A stretch of 64,000 nucleotides of DNA from Dasyornis broadbenti (Eukaryota > Chordata > Aves > Passeriformes > Dasyornithidae). Shown here in pieces: positions 23,301-35,900 of this stretch; the first letter of the stretch is position 1; each line of letters opens with the position of its first letter. A program made the translations under genes and the position numbers. The notes beneath the pieces are model-generated. The model worked only from the letters and a program-made list of their open reading frames with translations, searched no databases and was not told where the DNA came from. The stretch lies in assembly GCA_013397935.1 (NCBI GenBank), contig VZRN01005385.1, positions 53,929 to 117,928 on the forward strand, read 5' to 3'.

Positions 23301-26300
23301 TTTTCTGTCATGCAAAATAACCAGAGTATTGTATTTCAGTCCTTACGCTAGATGGATTATAAACTGGAGGCACCTCTTGTGCAGTCTATTTGCCTAACAG
23401 AGCCTACTACTTTAAAGAGGTAAGTGAATGGTTTTCTCCATTTTTTCCAGGACTCCTGGTATCCAACTCTGACGGACTCAAACTGAGCAGAACTGCTGAA
23501 CTTTTCAGCAGTAATGTAGAGGACATCAGCTCATATCAGGTGCACACACCATTCCACTTCTAAGAAAGAGAGGTACATTAAACATTGCCCACCTGCTTTT
23601 CCATCTCTGGCAGGGCTGCACTATTCATCTGCTCTTCTTTTTTTGATTTCAACAAGCGATTGAGATCCTGAACAATATCTTTTGTTGTGAAATCTGCCTT
23701 CTTCCTGTCTGTAATCAGGATTCCTCCCCTCTGAATGACCTGTTGTTCACAAACACACAGTTAGCAATTACTTTCAATATTCAGGGAACAGATGTTGACC
23801 ACATAGAAGCAAACTCTGAAGTGATATTTATTTACTGCTAAGTTGCAGAGAGAGGAACAACAGACAAGATTTTAGAACAACTTTTGTTGATTAAAATGCA
23901 AATGAATCAACAAATAATACACTTTGTATGCATAAATCACAACTTCTTCAAGTCCCTTCGTTTTTCCACAAATCACAGAGCCTGGCTAATAAACCAGAAC
24001 ACAGATTTTTAGGAATTTTATCTGTCAGCCACAGTGGTTCCCTTACTTGTCGCAGTTTTCCCATATCTCCTGCAGTCTCTCCTCCTGGCAGAACACACTC
24101 CTTCGGGCCCAGCTGGACCAATAGAGCTTCAAGGTTTGAGAACTGATCATTATCTGGAAACTCACAAACACTCAATTTTCTCAGTGTAGTGTCAGCATAA
24201 CCCACTCCTACTACTCTCTGTCCATCAGCAGCAGACAGCTTAACCCCCACAACACCAATGGCTGTGGACATATCATTGTTGGCAAAGAGAACTTCCTCGA
24301 ACTGGGCAAGATTTCCTGGAGAACCCTATTTAGAAAAATAAAAACACTTTTTGAAGAGCATGTATAGACACTCTTTTTTCTTTAAAAATAACAACAACAG
24401 ATAAAACTACTGAACAGTCCATTAAGATAAAATCCACAGCTATTCTATTTTTTTAACCATTTAAATTTTACATATCATACACAAAGCAAAACACTTCAGG
24501 TTTCCTTTATTTCCCAGCCTATGGCAAAGACACAAAGTAAGCTCTTTCAGCTTTAGAGCAGTAGAAAACACAGTGATATGTATAACAGATATATAATCAA
24601 CATATAACAAACAAGTGTGATTTTTCATCATCAATCCCTTAAAATCCCAAAACTCCATGCAGAGGAGCTCAGGAAAAAGCTATGGGGTTTTGTTTCTTTC
24701 ATCTCACAAATATAAAGAGAGGTTGAAAATTGTACCTTGTAAGCTAAATACCAGTCATTTTCTTTGACAGATTTGCTCCCTGCTTTGTTCTTGTAAACTT
24801 CAACTCTGTAATGACGAACCAGAAGCAGGTCTCTCACAAAAGATTCAAAGTTCATTTTACTAAGCACAACACTTTCAAGCTTCTGAGCTCCTATAAATGG
24901 GACAAAAAAAAAAGAAAAAAGAAAATTACTAGATACTTGAATTTGTTCATAAAGCTTATTTTCTGTAATCAAAATCCCCAAGAATTTGGGGGAGCCAAAA
25001 GCCTTCAAAAGACACTATCTTAATATCAAAGCAGCAAACATGTAGAACCCATGAAACAACAAAAACCCACCACATTCAACTGGTTAATACTAATGAAGAA
25101 AGCATATTCCATCTCCAAATAAAAACAAAACATTCAATTCCTAATTTCACTAAATCTGTATGTTAATATATACAAAGGGATATATTCCTCTCAAGCCTCC
25201 TCTCTCATAATATTCTTGACTTGGTTTACTAATTAATATTTCACACATTTTAATTTAATGAGAATTAGAAGTCTGCAAAAGTTTTTCCTTCCAGACATCT
25301 TTTCTTTCCTGGATAAGCAGCTTCTGTTGACAGAACAGACTGTCATCCTATTCACACTCAGAAGACACATGTGTTAAGACATTTCCCTTTTATCATAATA
25401 TATCCAGCAAAAGCAACGTATCCTCAAAAAAAAAAAAAAAAAAAAAAAAAAAGCCGTTTACATGAAAACCTAATTTACAAAGTACCTAACAGACAAACTC
25501 ATTGCTTCTGCTCCTACAGGTGTGCAAGCAGATGATGCAGATGAACAAATTTAATTCCATGCAGTTCCCAGAGGTTCAACACCACTTCTACCTCCCCACC
25601 ACCAGCAGCAGCCCACTTACAGAATCAGGCAATTCCTCTACCGAACAAATCGGGATTTCAGGTGAATACATTACGTTTTCTGCCAGACTGGGAAGTGGAA
25701 CTAACTCAGGCTAGTATCAGATACATGAGAGCTAGATGACACACCAAGTAAGCACAAGCGATAGGGAGTGTGACATCCCTCTTTCAACAGCACACCTTCA
25801 TCACATTTGAGGTTCTTCCTCCCTTTACATAAGATATTAAACAGTAAATTTCCATGCCCATAGGAATTTACGGGTTTTTTTTAAATAGCATTTTTTCTTT
25901 TACTTTCCTCAAACATCTAGCGATTTTTTTGAAACAGGCAAAAAACACAGTTCTACATAATTACGTTCTCTTTCCCCGTGCACAACTGCCCAACAAAACA
26001 CAACTTTTCATATTCTTTCAGTTGAAACAACATAATACACTAGCAAGTGGTGGGGAGCAGGTGAATTTTATGTGTACTTTGAAATCATCCAGAAAGCAAA
26101 AGGTGCAGTTTTATGCTTTTAGTTGGATATGGCAGGTTAAGACTTTAGAAGGTCTAAAACTGGAGCTGGTAGTCACATGATTACATCTGCAAAATAACTT
26201 CTGAATTGAATACAAAAATAATACTGATGAATGTTTCTAGTCTGGAAGACACCTTAAGGTTTGGGGAGGACTGGAGTTTTTACCTTTTTTTTTGCATATG

Positions 26301-27235
26301 AGCTCATAAGTCACATTAGACAGTAAAAAGCATATGAAAATGTCGTGCTCTTTTTAGTGCTGTTGCTCATACAAAAAAATTTGATTCATTACAAAGAGTT
26401 TTACTTTGCAAAATCTAAGCCAATTATTTAGCAACATTGTGTTCCTCGAGATTAAGGCTAATACTAAGGTTTGTCTCTTCTGACAAGATAATTTATCTTG
26501 ATGCTCTTATACCCAGTATCTTCAAGCTGCAGTCTTATACTGAGATAAACGAAAAGCAGCACGAGGCGAATGGAGAAGAAAATCTTACGAAATACACAGA
26601 AAAAATTGAAAATAAAGAACTGCATTCAGTGATTCCCGGCCGCAATGAATCAGAGCGGACTCTGGAACACAGGGACCTCTCAGCACCTTCCTTCCCACAT
26701 CCATCCGCCCCGGGAGTGGCCGGAAGGGGCCGGCAGCACCGCCCGCTCGCTCGCTCTCCCAGACCGTCGCCTGCTTGAGTCCAAGGCACCCACGAAATGC
26801 CACTCTGAGCCCGATCCTTGTGACACCCCCAGGCCTTGGCCTTGGGAACGGGGCATCGCTGCACGGGCTGTCAGGGCCTCCCGGGGGCTTCCAGGGACTA
26901 CAAGGGAGTTCCAGTGCCTACCTGGGGCACCCAGGGACAGCTGCCAGCACCGCCCCCTCCTTCCNNNNNNNNNNNNNNNNNNNNNNNNNNNNNCCCCGCG
27001 CACGCCCCCACCCACCCGGTGCCCCTGCCAGCTGGCGAATGACGGCGCGGGTGCGGAAGAGCTCGCGGGCGGCCAGCCGCGCGTCCGCGCCGTGCGCCGT
27101 GTAGTAGTCGCCGCGCTCGAAGAAGCGCACGGTGGTGTCGGGCTTCTCGGGTAGCGAGAGCACGGCGCGCACGAAGCCCGCCTCTGCTCCCACGCCCTCA
27201 GGCCATACGGCCTCTCGCGGCGGCTCCACCGCCAT
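20255..27235 (-). CDS. MSH2: MSH2 DNA mismatch repair protein, exons 1-6 (5' part)
   Basis: MSH2 pairs with MSH6 or MSH3 to bind base mismatches and small loops in nuclear DNA and to start repair through MutL homologues. Six exons were read on the minus strand: 27016-27235, 24736-24890, 24047-24325, 23593-23739, 22436-22585 and 20255-20388. All have GT-AG borders and compatible phases, and they encode residues 1-361. Lengths of exons 2 to 6 (155, 279, 147, 150, 134) equal the human ones as I remember them. The visible protein covers the mismatch-binding domain I, connector domain II and the start of lever domain III. The ATPase domain is not in the window. EPCAM lies upstream on the same strand. 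No stops or frameshifts are seen, so this is a functional-looking gene cut only by the window. Confidence 0.97.
22436..22585 (-). CDS. MSH2: MSH2 exon 5
   Basis: 150 nt, residues 268-317, from VAVSSLSAVIKFLELL to ALNLFQ, connector to lever transition. Donor GTAAGA. No poly(A) tract follows the donor, unlike the A26 run known after human exon 5. Confidence 0.97.
23593..23739 (-). CDS. MSH2: MSH2 exon 4
   Basis: 147 nt, residues 219-267, connector domain with RGGILITDRKKADF and QDLNRLLK. Both splice borders are canonical and phase 0. Confidence 0.97.
24047..24325 (-). CDS. MSH2: MSH2 exon 3
   Basis: 279 nt, residues 126-218. It holds NNDMSTAIGVVGVKLSAADG and CEFPDNDQFSNLEALLVQLG, from the domain I end and the connector domain. 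Donor GTAAGG after GKLRQ. Confidence 0.97.
24736..24890 (-). CDS. MSH2: MSH2 exon 2
   Basis: 155 nt, residues 74-125, rest of domain I with VVLSKMNFESFV and ENDWYLAYK. Acceptor ATTTATAG, donor GTACAA. Phase 1 in, phase 0 out. Confidence 0.97.
25426..25452 (+). repeat. Poly(A) run, 27 nt
   Basis: An uninterrupted A tract in MSH2 intron 1 (a T tract on the transcribed sense strand). The sequence beside it does not resemble a known retroelement. Confidence 0.9.
26965..26993. other. Assembly gap (29 N)
   Basis: A run of N inside MSH2 intron 1, about 20 bp downstream of the exon 1 donor, in very GC-rich sequence. It does not touch the coding exon. Confidence 0.99.
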
Positions 27236-27440
27236 CTCCTGCTGCTCGCGCTGATGCCGCTGCCACCGCCTCCCGCCAAGCGCGCCACGCTCGCGCCAGA
27301 GCGCCAGCAGCCGCGCCCAATCACTGCGGGGCCCGCTCGCTGCGTCACGCCCGATCAGCCGCCGAGCCGCCGGCGTTGCGGGAGTGCGCAGGTCCGGCCT
27401 TCCCGGCGCGGCAACGCTGGTGCCCCGTCGACGGGGCTCG
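27000..27440 (-). promoter_or_regulatory. MSH2: MSH2 CpG-rich promoter and first exon
   Basis: Strongly GC- and CpG-rich sequence spans exon 1 and about 200 bp upstream. A CCAAT box on the plus strand lies at 27317-27321 and a CRE-like TGCGTCAC near 27341. No TATA box is seen, as expected for a housekeeping repair gene. Confidence 0.7.
27016..27235 (-). CDS. MSH2: MSH2 exon 1 (coding)
   Basis: The start ATG is at 27233-27235 in the good context GGAGATGG. It encodes residues 1-73 plus one base, with the conserved core VRFFERGDYYTAHG of domain I. The donor is GTGGGT. The end (QLAGAPG) is one residue longer than in human. Confidence 0.95.
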
Positions 27441-27448
27441 GTCATCTC

Positions 27449-27640
27449 GGAATCCCAGAATCCATTAGGTTGGAAAACACCTCTGAGACCACCGACTCCA
27501 ACTTGCGACCGAACACCACTGTGTCAACCAGACCATGGCACCGAGTAGCACGTCCAGTCTTTCCTTAAACGCTCCCCGGAACAATGACTCCACCACCTCT
27601 CCGGGCAGAATTCTTCCAAACGTCCAACCTAAAGGACAAC
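27449..27640 (-). mobile_element. CR1 retrotransposon 3' fragment
   Basis: The plus strand reads AATCCCAGAATCCATTAGGT, then TTGGAAAACACCTCTGAGAC, the reverse complement of an avian CR1 3' end; the match continues to the region of CTCTCCGGGCAGAATTCTT. It is 5'-truncated, as is usual, and lies just over 200 bp upstream of the MSH2 start codon. Confidence 0.8.
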
Positions 27641-30600
27641 TAGTGTGCCCCTGGTAGCCGTGCCGAGGTGGTCACTGCCTTTACTCCATATGGAGGAGAG
27701 TGTCCTGTGGACCTGGAGTGTGAAAGTCCCCAGGGCTCAGTGCTGAGGAGCTTCACGGGCTGCCAGAAAGCGAACGCTTGAGCACAGCCCAAGAGCAGGA
27801 CAGTCACCCGGGTCAGTCACAGTACCAGTGGCTGTGGGTGGCAGGTCCTCCTCTGCTTACAGCAGGAGTGGTGTCCAGAGACCCACTGTGCTCCCTCCAG
27901 TAAAGAGAAAGCAGCTCTTGCCCTCCTTATGGGGCGGTCAGTCCTCCTCTCAGGCAGCACAAGAAAAGAACCCCCAAGACCTGATCCCCATTTACACATG
28001 GGGATTACCCAGCCCAGGGAGAGAAAGAGCACGGACTGGCCTGTGGCACTTAGAGGTATCCTGAGCCCTGGCTACAAGGTGGTCCTCATGCCCAGAATGC
28101 TTTAGGTTTTTGATTTTTCATCCTCTTCTCCTTGTACTGTTCTAAGCATTTTTCTTTGTTTCGTTGCTGTTTTATCTTGTACTACAAAGGCACGAAGGAA
28201 TAGAAACAGTATAGGTGACAATCTTTCTTTTAGCTATTATTGTCTAAGAATAATGAGAAATGCCATGTTTCATCACCTAAGTCAAGTCTTCTTGGAAACT
28301 TCTCTTGCCTTGCACTGCTTTTCATCTTTCCAATCAGTTTGAAACCATTGTATCCCAAACCAGATGCCTGCACACTATCACCTATAGACAAAACACGTCT
28401 TCTTTTTTATGTGCCTCAGTAGCAGAGAGCCTCCACCCAAACTGGCCACCAATACCAAGTGTGGTGACCACAGCCCGTGAACAACATTTGTGTTGTGGCA
28501 TCCCTTGCACAGAACAGCTGGGCATTGATCATTTTCCCTTAGAACCTCGACCATTTTCTGTGTCCCATTGTTCTTCCTGGGCAGCTCCAGCACGGACTGG
28601 CTGATCCACACAGGTCAGCTCTGAACAGGGACTATTTCCCTGTCACTAGGCTGAGTTGTTTCACTGTGCTGTATTTAATAGAACACTCCCAGCCTTTTCC
28701 CTTGCTTACCAGCAGCAACGGGAATGAAAAGATGTCTGTAATTGTTATGCCCATGGCAGATGGAAAACTGGTGCTAATCTAGACCTTAATTAATTTTTTG
28801 CCTTCTTAGAGAAAAGTTACAATGGCTTTTGAGTTAGGCTTTTTTCAGTTTTCATTTAAACACTTCACAGGAAAAAAAATATTTTTCACCAAGTGGCTAG
28901 TTAGTATACAGCTGTGATCAGTGGAACTCTGATGCTTTCGAGTTGGTGGGGATGTCACCAGAAAATCTGGTATTAGACTGATGTGTATCTGTGTGTGCAC
29001 ATATGTCACGTAGCAGAGACTTAACATTAACAAGATAAGAATATTTAGATAATGTAAGTTTGAAAACAGAAAATATGGCAGTTGCCTTTTAGAGAACCTT
29101 TTGTTTCTTCACTCAGATTTGGCACAGCCATGCTCTACTTGGCAGGTAAGTGTAAGAATTCTGCAGTGCATTTAGAGGCTAGTAGAGAAAAAAAACACTT
29201 CTTACATGTGTGATGTTTTTACACGCTATAAGATGATCAGTGTTTCCTCTACCATCATACACCACCTCCTTTTTATCCACTACCCTTTCCCTCATGCATG
29301 TCTGCCATTGCATGTCTCTGCTAAAACAAGGATTTTAGCAAAGTTCATAAAACTCTCCAGGTTTGGGCCCAACTATTCTGAACATACAAAGCAACCCTGC
29401 AATGTGCCTAACTGCCTGCATGTCCCAGGACGGACCTTTACCATACTGCAGCCTTTCCTGGAAGCTGCTAAAATTCCCTAATTTGCACTTGTAAAGTTGG
29501 AGCAGCAGAGCTGCTAGCATTTTTAGTTTCCTAGAATATTTTTCTGGCTCTTTCAAGTAATCTAAAGTCACTGTATAGTATGGCGATCAAAGTCCAGCAG
29601 GTGAGGATATAAATAAACATGGTTCACAAACAATGTTGTTTCTCTTACCAAACTGTTCTGACTGTTCAGAGAGGTAATGGGTACAGTACTGTCAACAGAC
29701 CCTATGTATGCAACACTGACCTTTCAGTTTCTAGCTGTGGAATCTGTGCTTTGGCCTTCCTTAGGTCTTAGAAGAACATTGTATAAACTTTATTGGTCAT
29801 GCTTTCTCAAATATATTATTTGCATACTTGCCTCTACGAAATCTGTCATTGTCTTTGCTTAAACATGTATTTAATTTTACTCAGCAGTAATAATAATATA
29901 TATTTGCTAGTGTAATAATTCATGAGGAATTAATAGATTTGCACTTGCCTATACAAACACTATTTTCCCATGTTGTACATAGGCACTGAGATATATATTA
30001 TTACTAGGGTTTCTTGCACAGTTTGTGTCTATCCCATCTGTAACACAAATCTCATTTATCCAGTCTCAAATAATTTAATAGATTTTCAATCTGCCCTTCA
30101 TATGTTTTCTCAAAAAATGACATTACATTAAAAGAGAAGAAGCATGGTATCTGAGCTTTGTAAAGAATTCTAGATTTTAAAAATATTCTCCTTCACATAA
30201 GGAAGTTAATGTATAAGGCAAATGGAAGTATCAAAATATTTACCCAGTTAAAAATTGATGCAGAGGCTACTAGTCCTTTATTAAGGTCTATCAGTTTATT
30301 TCTTTTAAAGAGGAAATTCTCTTTTTGAATTTGCTCAATGTTTTTCAAGTATCAAAATAGCACATTGTTAATATTTTGCTATTTAATACTTTATTATTTT
30401 TCATTGGCAATGATTTTTGCCACATTGCTCACTATGTAAGAAGAACTGTTATGTGCATATGTGAAGATTTGACACAATCTGATTATGGCTTTTTTTTATA
30501 TCAGTGCATTAGTCTCCTCTCAGTATAAAAATCTATAAAACACAATAAGCTGCAGGATACCGATACACTAATTTCTCAGGTATTTTCCTCCTCATCCCTT

Positions 30601-32454
30601 TTCCATTTCCTTATAAATACACACTTTTATGCAGCTGTACAAATGCAGTGTTTAGTAAACAAAACACCACAAAAGCCAATATAAATGCCAATAAAACTAT
30701 TTAGGACAGGAATCTAATGAAAGAATTATTATTGATCACCATTCTGAGAGCTGAGCAGCACTGTGTTTGTACCGCAGTGACTGAGTTTAGAAACAGTACA
30801 TTCCCTTCAGCTGTGGATTTAGTGAAACTTTTCTTTCCCAAGAATTTCTGTAAACTTTGCTTTTCTAATCCCTTAGCTAATTTCACAGATTTGACAAGGA
30901 GACTGCAATAGAGCACTAAGCTTCATGTCTAATACAAAAAGCTCCACCAAGTTAAAAAAAAAAATTTTGAAAAGTATCTAAATGCCTCTCTGTACTGTGG
31001 GAAAAGCAGGGAGATGATGTTCAAACAAACCGACTGGGACAAGGTCAGGCCACACAGCAGCTACATACCAGCCAGTCCAGTCAAGTCTGCACACATGCAG
31101 CTCCAGTCCAGCCACAGCACACACCACCTCTTTCCATCCCACAGGCGAAAAACTTGGTGTGAAACAGGGAGGAGAGGAGCAGGAGAGAAAACAATGGCAT
31201 TAGAATATTAGGGAGAAGAAAGAAAAGGAAAATGTGCCATATTGCAGACATTTAAGAAAGTAGAGGATATGAAGATGAAGCATTGGGGAAGACAATACAC
31301 ACGACTCAGCACTAGGACAGCTTACTGAAAACTCTGCTTTATTTAGTTAACAGCTTACAGAATTGTACAAAATTCATCACACCTCAGCAAATTGCCCGCA
31401 TACCTGGGGAAAAAGAGAATGGCACAGATCAGCAGAGGGAGAGCCTGCCCTGCAGAAGGTATCACTGACAAAGCTGCCTGAAAAGGCTGCAAAACATTCC
31501 AGTAAATTCCCTACTTCAGGATTTTTTGTACAAAATCCAACACAGCAATGCATGCATGTGAGGTAGCCCCTTGTTGGAGAGCAGAAGGAATACAGGTGAG
31601 GTGTGATGGTTGAGGGAACACCACCACAGTTCAGCAACTTCCCTGTTATATCTAGCAGGCACCCTGATGGGACATGCTTCACATTTAGTTTCACAAACAG
31701 TACATAGAATATCCTCTCAGTAGTTTATCCTACTTTTCCTGTTTTAGCCTGGGTGGGTCAAAACACACACTACATGAAGTAACAAGGTTTGTCATTCAGT
31801 TCTTTATCTTGCATCTCATTATTTCTTTGGTAACAGGACTTACAGCATTTCCTTTATAAATCAGATACAGTGGAGGGATTGCTGGCCAACATCCATGGCA
31901 CAGGTTGCTAACAGCCAAAGCAAGCTCTCTTGTCCAAGGAAGGCTCTGGGAGGCAGAGAGCCTGTGAAAGTCTGGTCAGCATCCATGGCAGAGAACAGGA
32001 TTAACAGCAGAAACAGCTCCTTGCTGTGCGACAGCTTTGCCATGGACAAAAATCACAGTAACGGGGTAAATTGCTCTTCCCCAGCTCCACCAGCAGATGC
32101 CAGGCCTGCCCACCCCCAATCCTGCACCAGAGATGTTCTAGATTAGAGGCTTATTTTATTTTAAATACTCACATAGCATTGGAAAGAGCAGTCTATGCAT
32201 TCCTGAAATGACTACATTCTTGGCATGTTGACTTTTTATACAACAATCTGTATATTATTTCACTCTTGTTGCATACTTTTTCACAGCTTTAAGAAAAAAT
32301 ATCATGCTATTGAGATACTAGATGCAAATAAAAACTGCTGATTGGAGTTCTAGAATATTTTCAACTATGCTGAGGTTCCTTGCTATAAGGAAACATTAAA
32401 CTACAAATTTGTAAGCATGATAGTTTAGAAGATTATCACCATGGAAGAATTAGA
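27641..32454. other. Intergenic region between EPCAM and MSH2
   Basis: About 4.8 kb of mostly AT-rich DNA with no conserved exon, RNA gene or clear repeat that I can recognise. Open frames here are short and unlike known proteins. Confidence 0.7.
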
Positions 32455-32925
32455 AGCCTGTTTCAAAGTTTTATTAATTCGTCATAAAAAAGTTACAGCA
32501 ACTTCAAATATGTACAAACTGCCATAAAAATGTCATGTTCAGCTATATAGGAGACAGTCTCGTTACAACATGGCTACAAAATCATTATTTTCAATAAAAC
32601 TCCCACAAGGGTAAAATAACCATTTAAGCATGTATGCTCCAAAACCCTAGTAACAGCAGCTGTCAACTTGTCTCATCATCCATAAAAGAAAATAAAATCA
32701 GGGAACAATAGTTAAGTTTGACTTGAGTAAGTTGGGGCTTTTAACTCTCAACAACAAATAAAAGTAGTTGAATGGTTACCTGTCTTGGTTGTTAAGAGTT
32801 TTAACAATCATTAAGTGAGCACAATTGCCTCCCTTCCAGGAGGAACCTTCTAAGAGTTAAGATTCATGCCTCCACTGTTTTTGTTGTCTTCCTGCTTGAA
32901 TCTTACTTGTCTTCAGTTGATTTAG
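32455..32925 (-). other. EPCAM: EPCAM 3' UTR
   Basis: The sequence from the stop codon to just beyond the first poly(A) signal. The extent is inferred from that signal only. Confidence 0.6.
32470..32475 (-). terminator. EPCAM: EPCAM poly(A) signal
   Basis: AATAAA on the minus strand, about 450 bp after the stop codon. Cleavage would fall near 32455, leaving about 5.2 kb to the MSH2 start codon. Confidence 0.65.
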
Positions 32926-32967
32926 TTACGCATTCAGTCCTCTATGCATTTCGTTCATTTCCTTCAC
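32926..32967 (-). CDS. EPCAM: EPCAM exon 9 and stop
   Basis: 42 nt including TAA at 32926-32928, residues 297-309, VKEMNEMHRGLNA. It matches the mammalian tail at most positions. Confidence 0.95.
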   Translation of the reverse strand: MKEMNEMHRGLNA

Positions 32968-35900
32968 CTGGAGGGGAGGAGGTAGAGGGAGATGAACATT
33001 TGTGCTACTTTTAAACGTTAAGACTCAGTAAGTCATTGGGACTTAACAGCCCAGATTTTCATTAGCAAATGGATTTGATGCAATATGAACAGAATCAACC
33101 ATGCCAAAACCATCAGATTTGGGGGAAAAAAAAAAGGGAAAAAGGCACTATTTAGCTACAACATTGTTTGGATTCCTTCACAAAATGCTCCACAGCATGA
33201 AGCACCATTTACTATTCCATTGGAAAGTAGCTTTTCAATGGAAACTGCAAGATCCATGCAAATACCTCAGTAAAGATCTTCATCACAGAACAAGACTATC
33301 AACACTTCCTGTGGATTGCACAGCCCTTTACTATACATATGGAAAACAGAAGTTGCAGTAAAACCAGACCCCACCCCCTCAGCCCTAGGAAAAGCCACAG
33401 ATCACCTTTGAAACTAGTACAGAACTACACAGAGATGAAAACTAGCTACAGAATTTGAATACTTTCAGTCTCCTTGAACCCATCTGAGGCACCCAAACCA
33501 AGCTTTTAACCTACAGCAATCTTAGGAGTTTCTGGATTCTGGTCAACCTCCTCCCCACATATACACCACAAACAGAAATTAATTACCTCAGCTTTCACGT
33601 ACTTCCCTTTCCTCCTCCTTGTGAGGACCTGTAACAGAAGGATGCAATATTTTTTAAGTCTTAATATACAAGTAACTCTAGTTTTGACTTTAAAAAACAC
33701 AAAACTTGAAGCCGTCTTCTCCACTGTGTGTCACTCTCAGCTACTTTAAACCAGGAGGTACTTTGTTCACCTCAATGAATTGTTCCCAGTACTTGTTTTC
33801 CAGGTGACACCCTTCAGTTGTAACCAGGAACAGTGACAGTATGCCCATCACCAATTTCCCATCTCCCACATCTGAAGAGGCAAGCCAATTTACAAAGGAT
33901 GACTTTCTATCAGAGTCCAAATACGTGTGTTGTTACTTCCCAAATTGCACCGGTACCATTCTGCTTGGCAGCTTTGCTAGAACTTACCAGAACAACAATT
34001 GCAGCCACTATTGCTATTACTATCACAACAATAACAGCAATAAGGCCAGGAGTCAGAGACTTCATGGAAAACTCTGGTGCTATTTCATCAACATAGTAGA
34101 CCACTGTCTTCTCAAGCTTCACGTTTTCATTGTCAATGCTGACATTTAGCCCAGCATTATTATGAAAGATGGATTGACCTTTTACCTAAAACAGATAGGA
34201 AAAGAAAGACTTGCTAGTTCACATCGTAGTAGGCGTTTTTCTCACCACAGGAATAATTCACCTTGCTTTAGCCAGACAGACAGACTTCCCAGTGCAGTGC
34301 AATACACATATCCAGCCTCTGGCAGACTTTACCCGTGACACACTTACATCTTTTTCAAAGTAGTAGGCCACATCAGCTATATCCACACCTCCAAGAGATT
34401 TGTCTGAGGAATTCTGCTTCAAATCAATAGTAATGTAAGGGTTTTCATACTGAAAAAAAAAAAAAAATATAGTGTAGTATTAAAAAGGTGTAGTTTAAAA
34501 TCCAACTATGAAATATTCACCAAAACATTATGATCCAGTTTGTGAACTCGCATCCTGGATCAAGTTTATGGTTCTTCAACTCAAGCCAACTGTTTACAGT
34601 AGGATTCAAATCCCACTTTTTAAGTGAAACAAGTGAGTCACCGACAGACTAAGGAGAGCAGTATAGTTTCTCAGCATTTCTGTTCAGATACAGTTAATCG
34701 ATAACTGCTCAGTGAGTGTCACTATTTTGAGAGCTTCTACTAAAATCCTGGCTGTACTGCATTAGCCAAATAAGAGTTTTCAGAGTTACTCACAACAAAA
34801 TAAAGTTTAATACTTTACTAAAAATTATGTGCCTCTTACCAGAACACTGCTTATGTACCGGCCATCCAGCAGATAACGATTGGTAATGGTATCTGTGAAA
34901 AATCTGGAAGGATATGAAAGCCATAGCTGTTAAAACAGTACTATTTTACACATAGAAGTAGAGAAGACCAGTGTAATCGTTTTTTTCCTGCAGTCTCTGT
35001 GGTGGGTAGACCTCAACTGGCAGCTAAACCCTCACCTAGTCTCTCACTCACTTCCCCCTAGCATGACTGGGAAAAGAATCAGAAGGGCAAAAGCAAGGGA
35101 AAAAGAAAAAAAACCCTAAACAACCCTCATCAGTTAAAATAAAGACAGTCTGGTAAGTGAAAGGGCTGTTCAGGAGAAATAAAAAAACACAGGTGATGTA
35201 AAAGCAATCAATCATCACTGACAGATCAATGTCCAGCAATCTCTGAGCAATGGCTACTTGGGAAAAGACTTTCCCCTAGATTTATTGCTGAACATGACAT
35301 TTTACAATATGGGCTATCTGTTCACTCAATTCAGATCAACCCTGTGCCCTTCCCAGCCTCTTGCCCATTCCCAACCTACTCACTGGGGCAGCAGAGTAAG
35401 AGTCCGAGAAGGCCCTGACATTATGGAAGTGCTGTTCAGCAGCAACTAAAACAGTGGTGCATTTATCAACACCATTTTGGTCACTGGTCTAAAACACAGC
35501 ACCACACCAACGGCTACCAAGAAAACTAACTCTGCCCCAACCAAACTCAGTGCACTGCCTTTATACTAGAGTTCAATTAACTCCTAACAGTGAAGATGCA
35601 CTTACTGAAAAATAAATGCCTGTGGTAGACAAAAGAGTTTTATTGGTTTGAAGAGTTCAGAAAAAAGAGCTAGAGGGCAGCAGCTTTTATTCTGGAAAGG
35701 GGTGATCTAATAGCTACAAGAAGGGGGCTTTTTTAACAAAGTGAAAAAAACCCCAGCTAAATTCTTGTTTTTCTCCTGCTGCTTCTATGTAGTCCTGCCA
35801 TCTTTGTCAGTTTACTTTCTGGACAGTTTCAGCCGTTACCTTCCATTTCTTTTAGTCTATTGATTTTGGAGGGAGGAAGTAGCAATCAACTTTATATGGA

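Noticed and set aside
26645..27445. Long open frames through the MSH2 exon 1 region and the N gap
   Set aside because: Only the frame starting at the ATG at 27235 matches MSH2; the others pass through N bases or read GC-rich intron and promoter.
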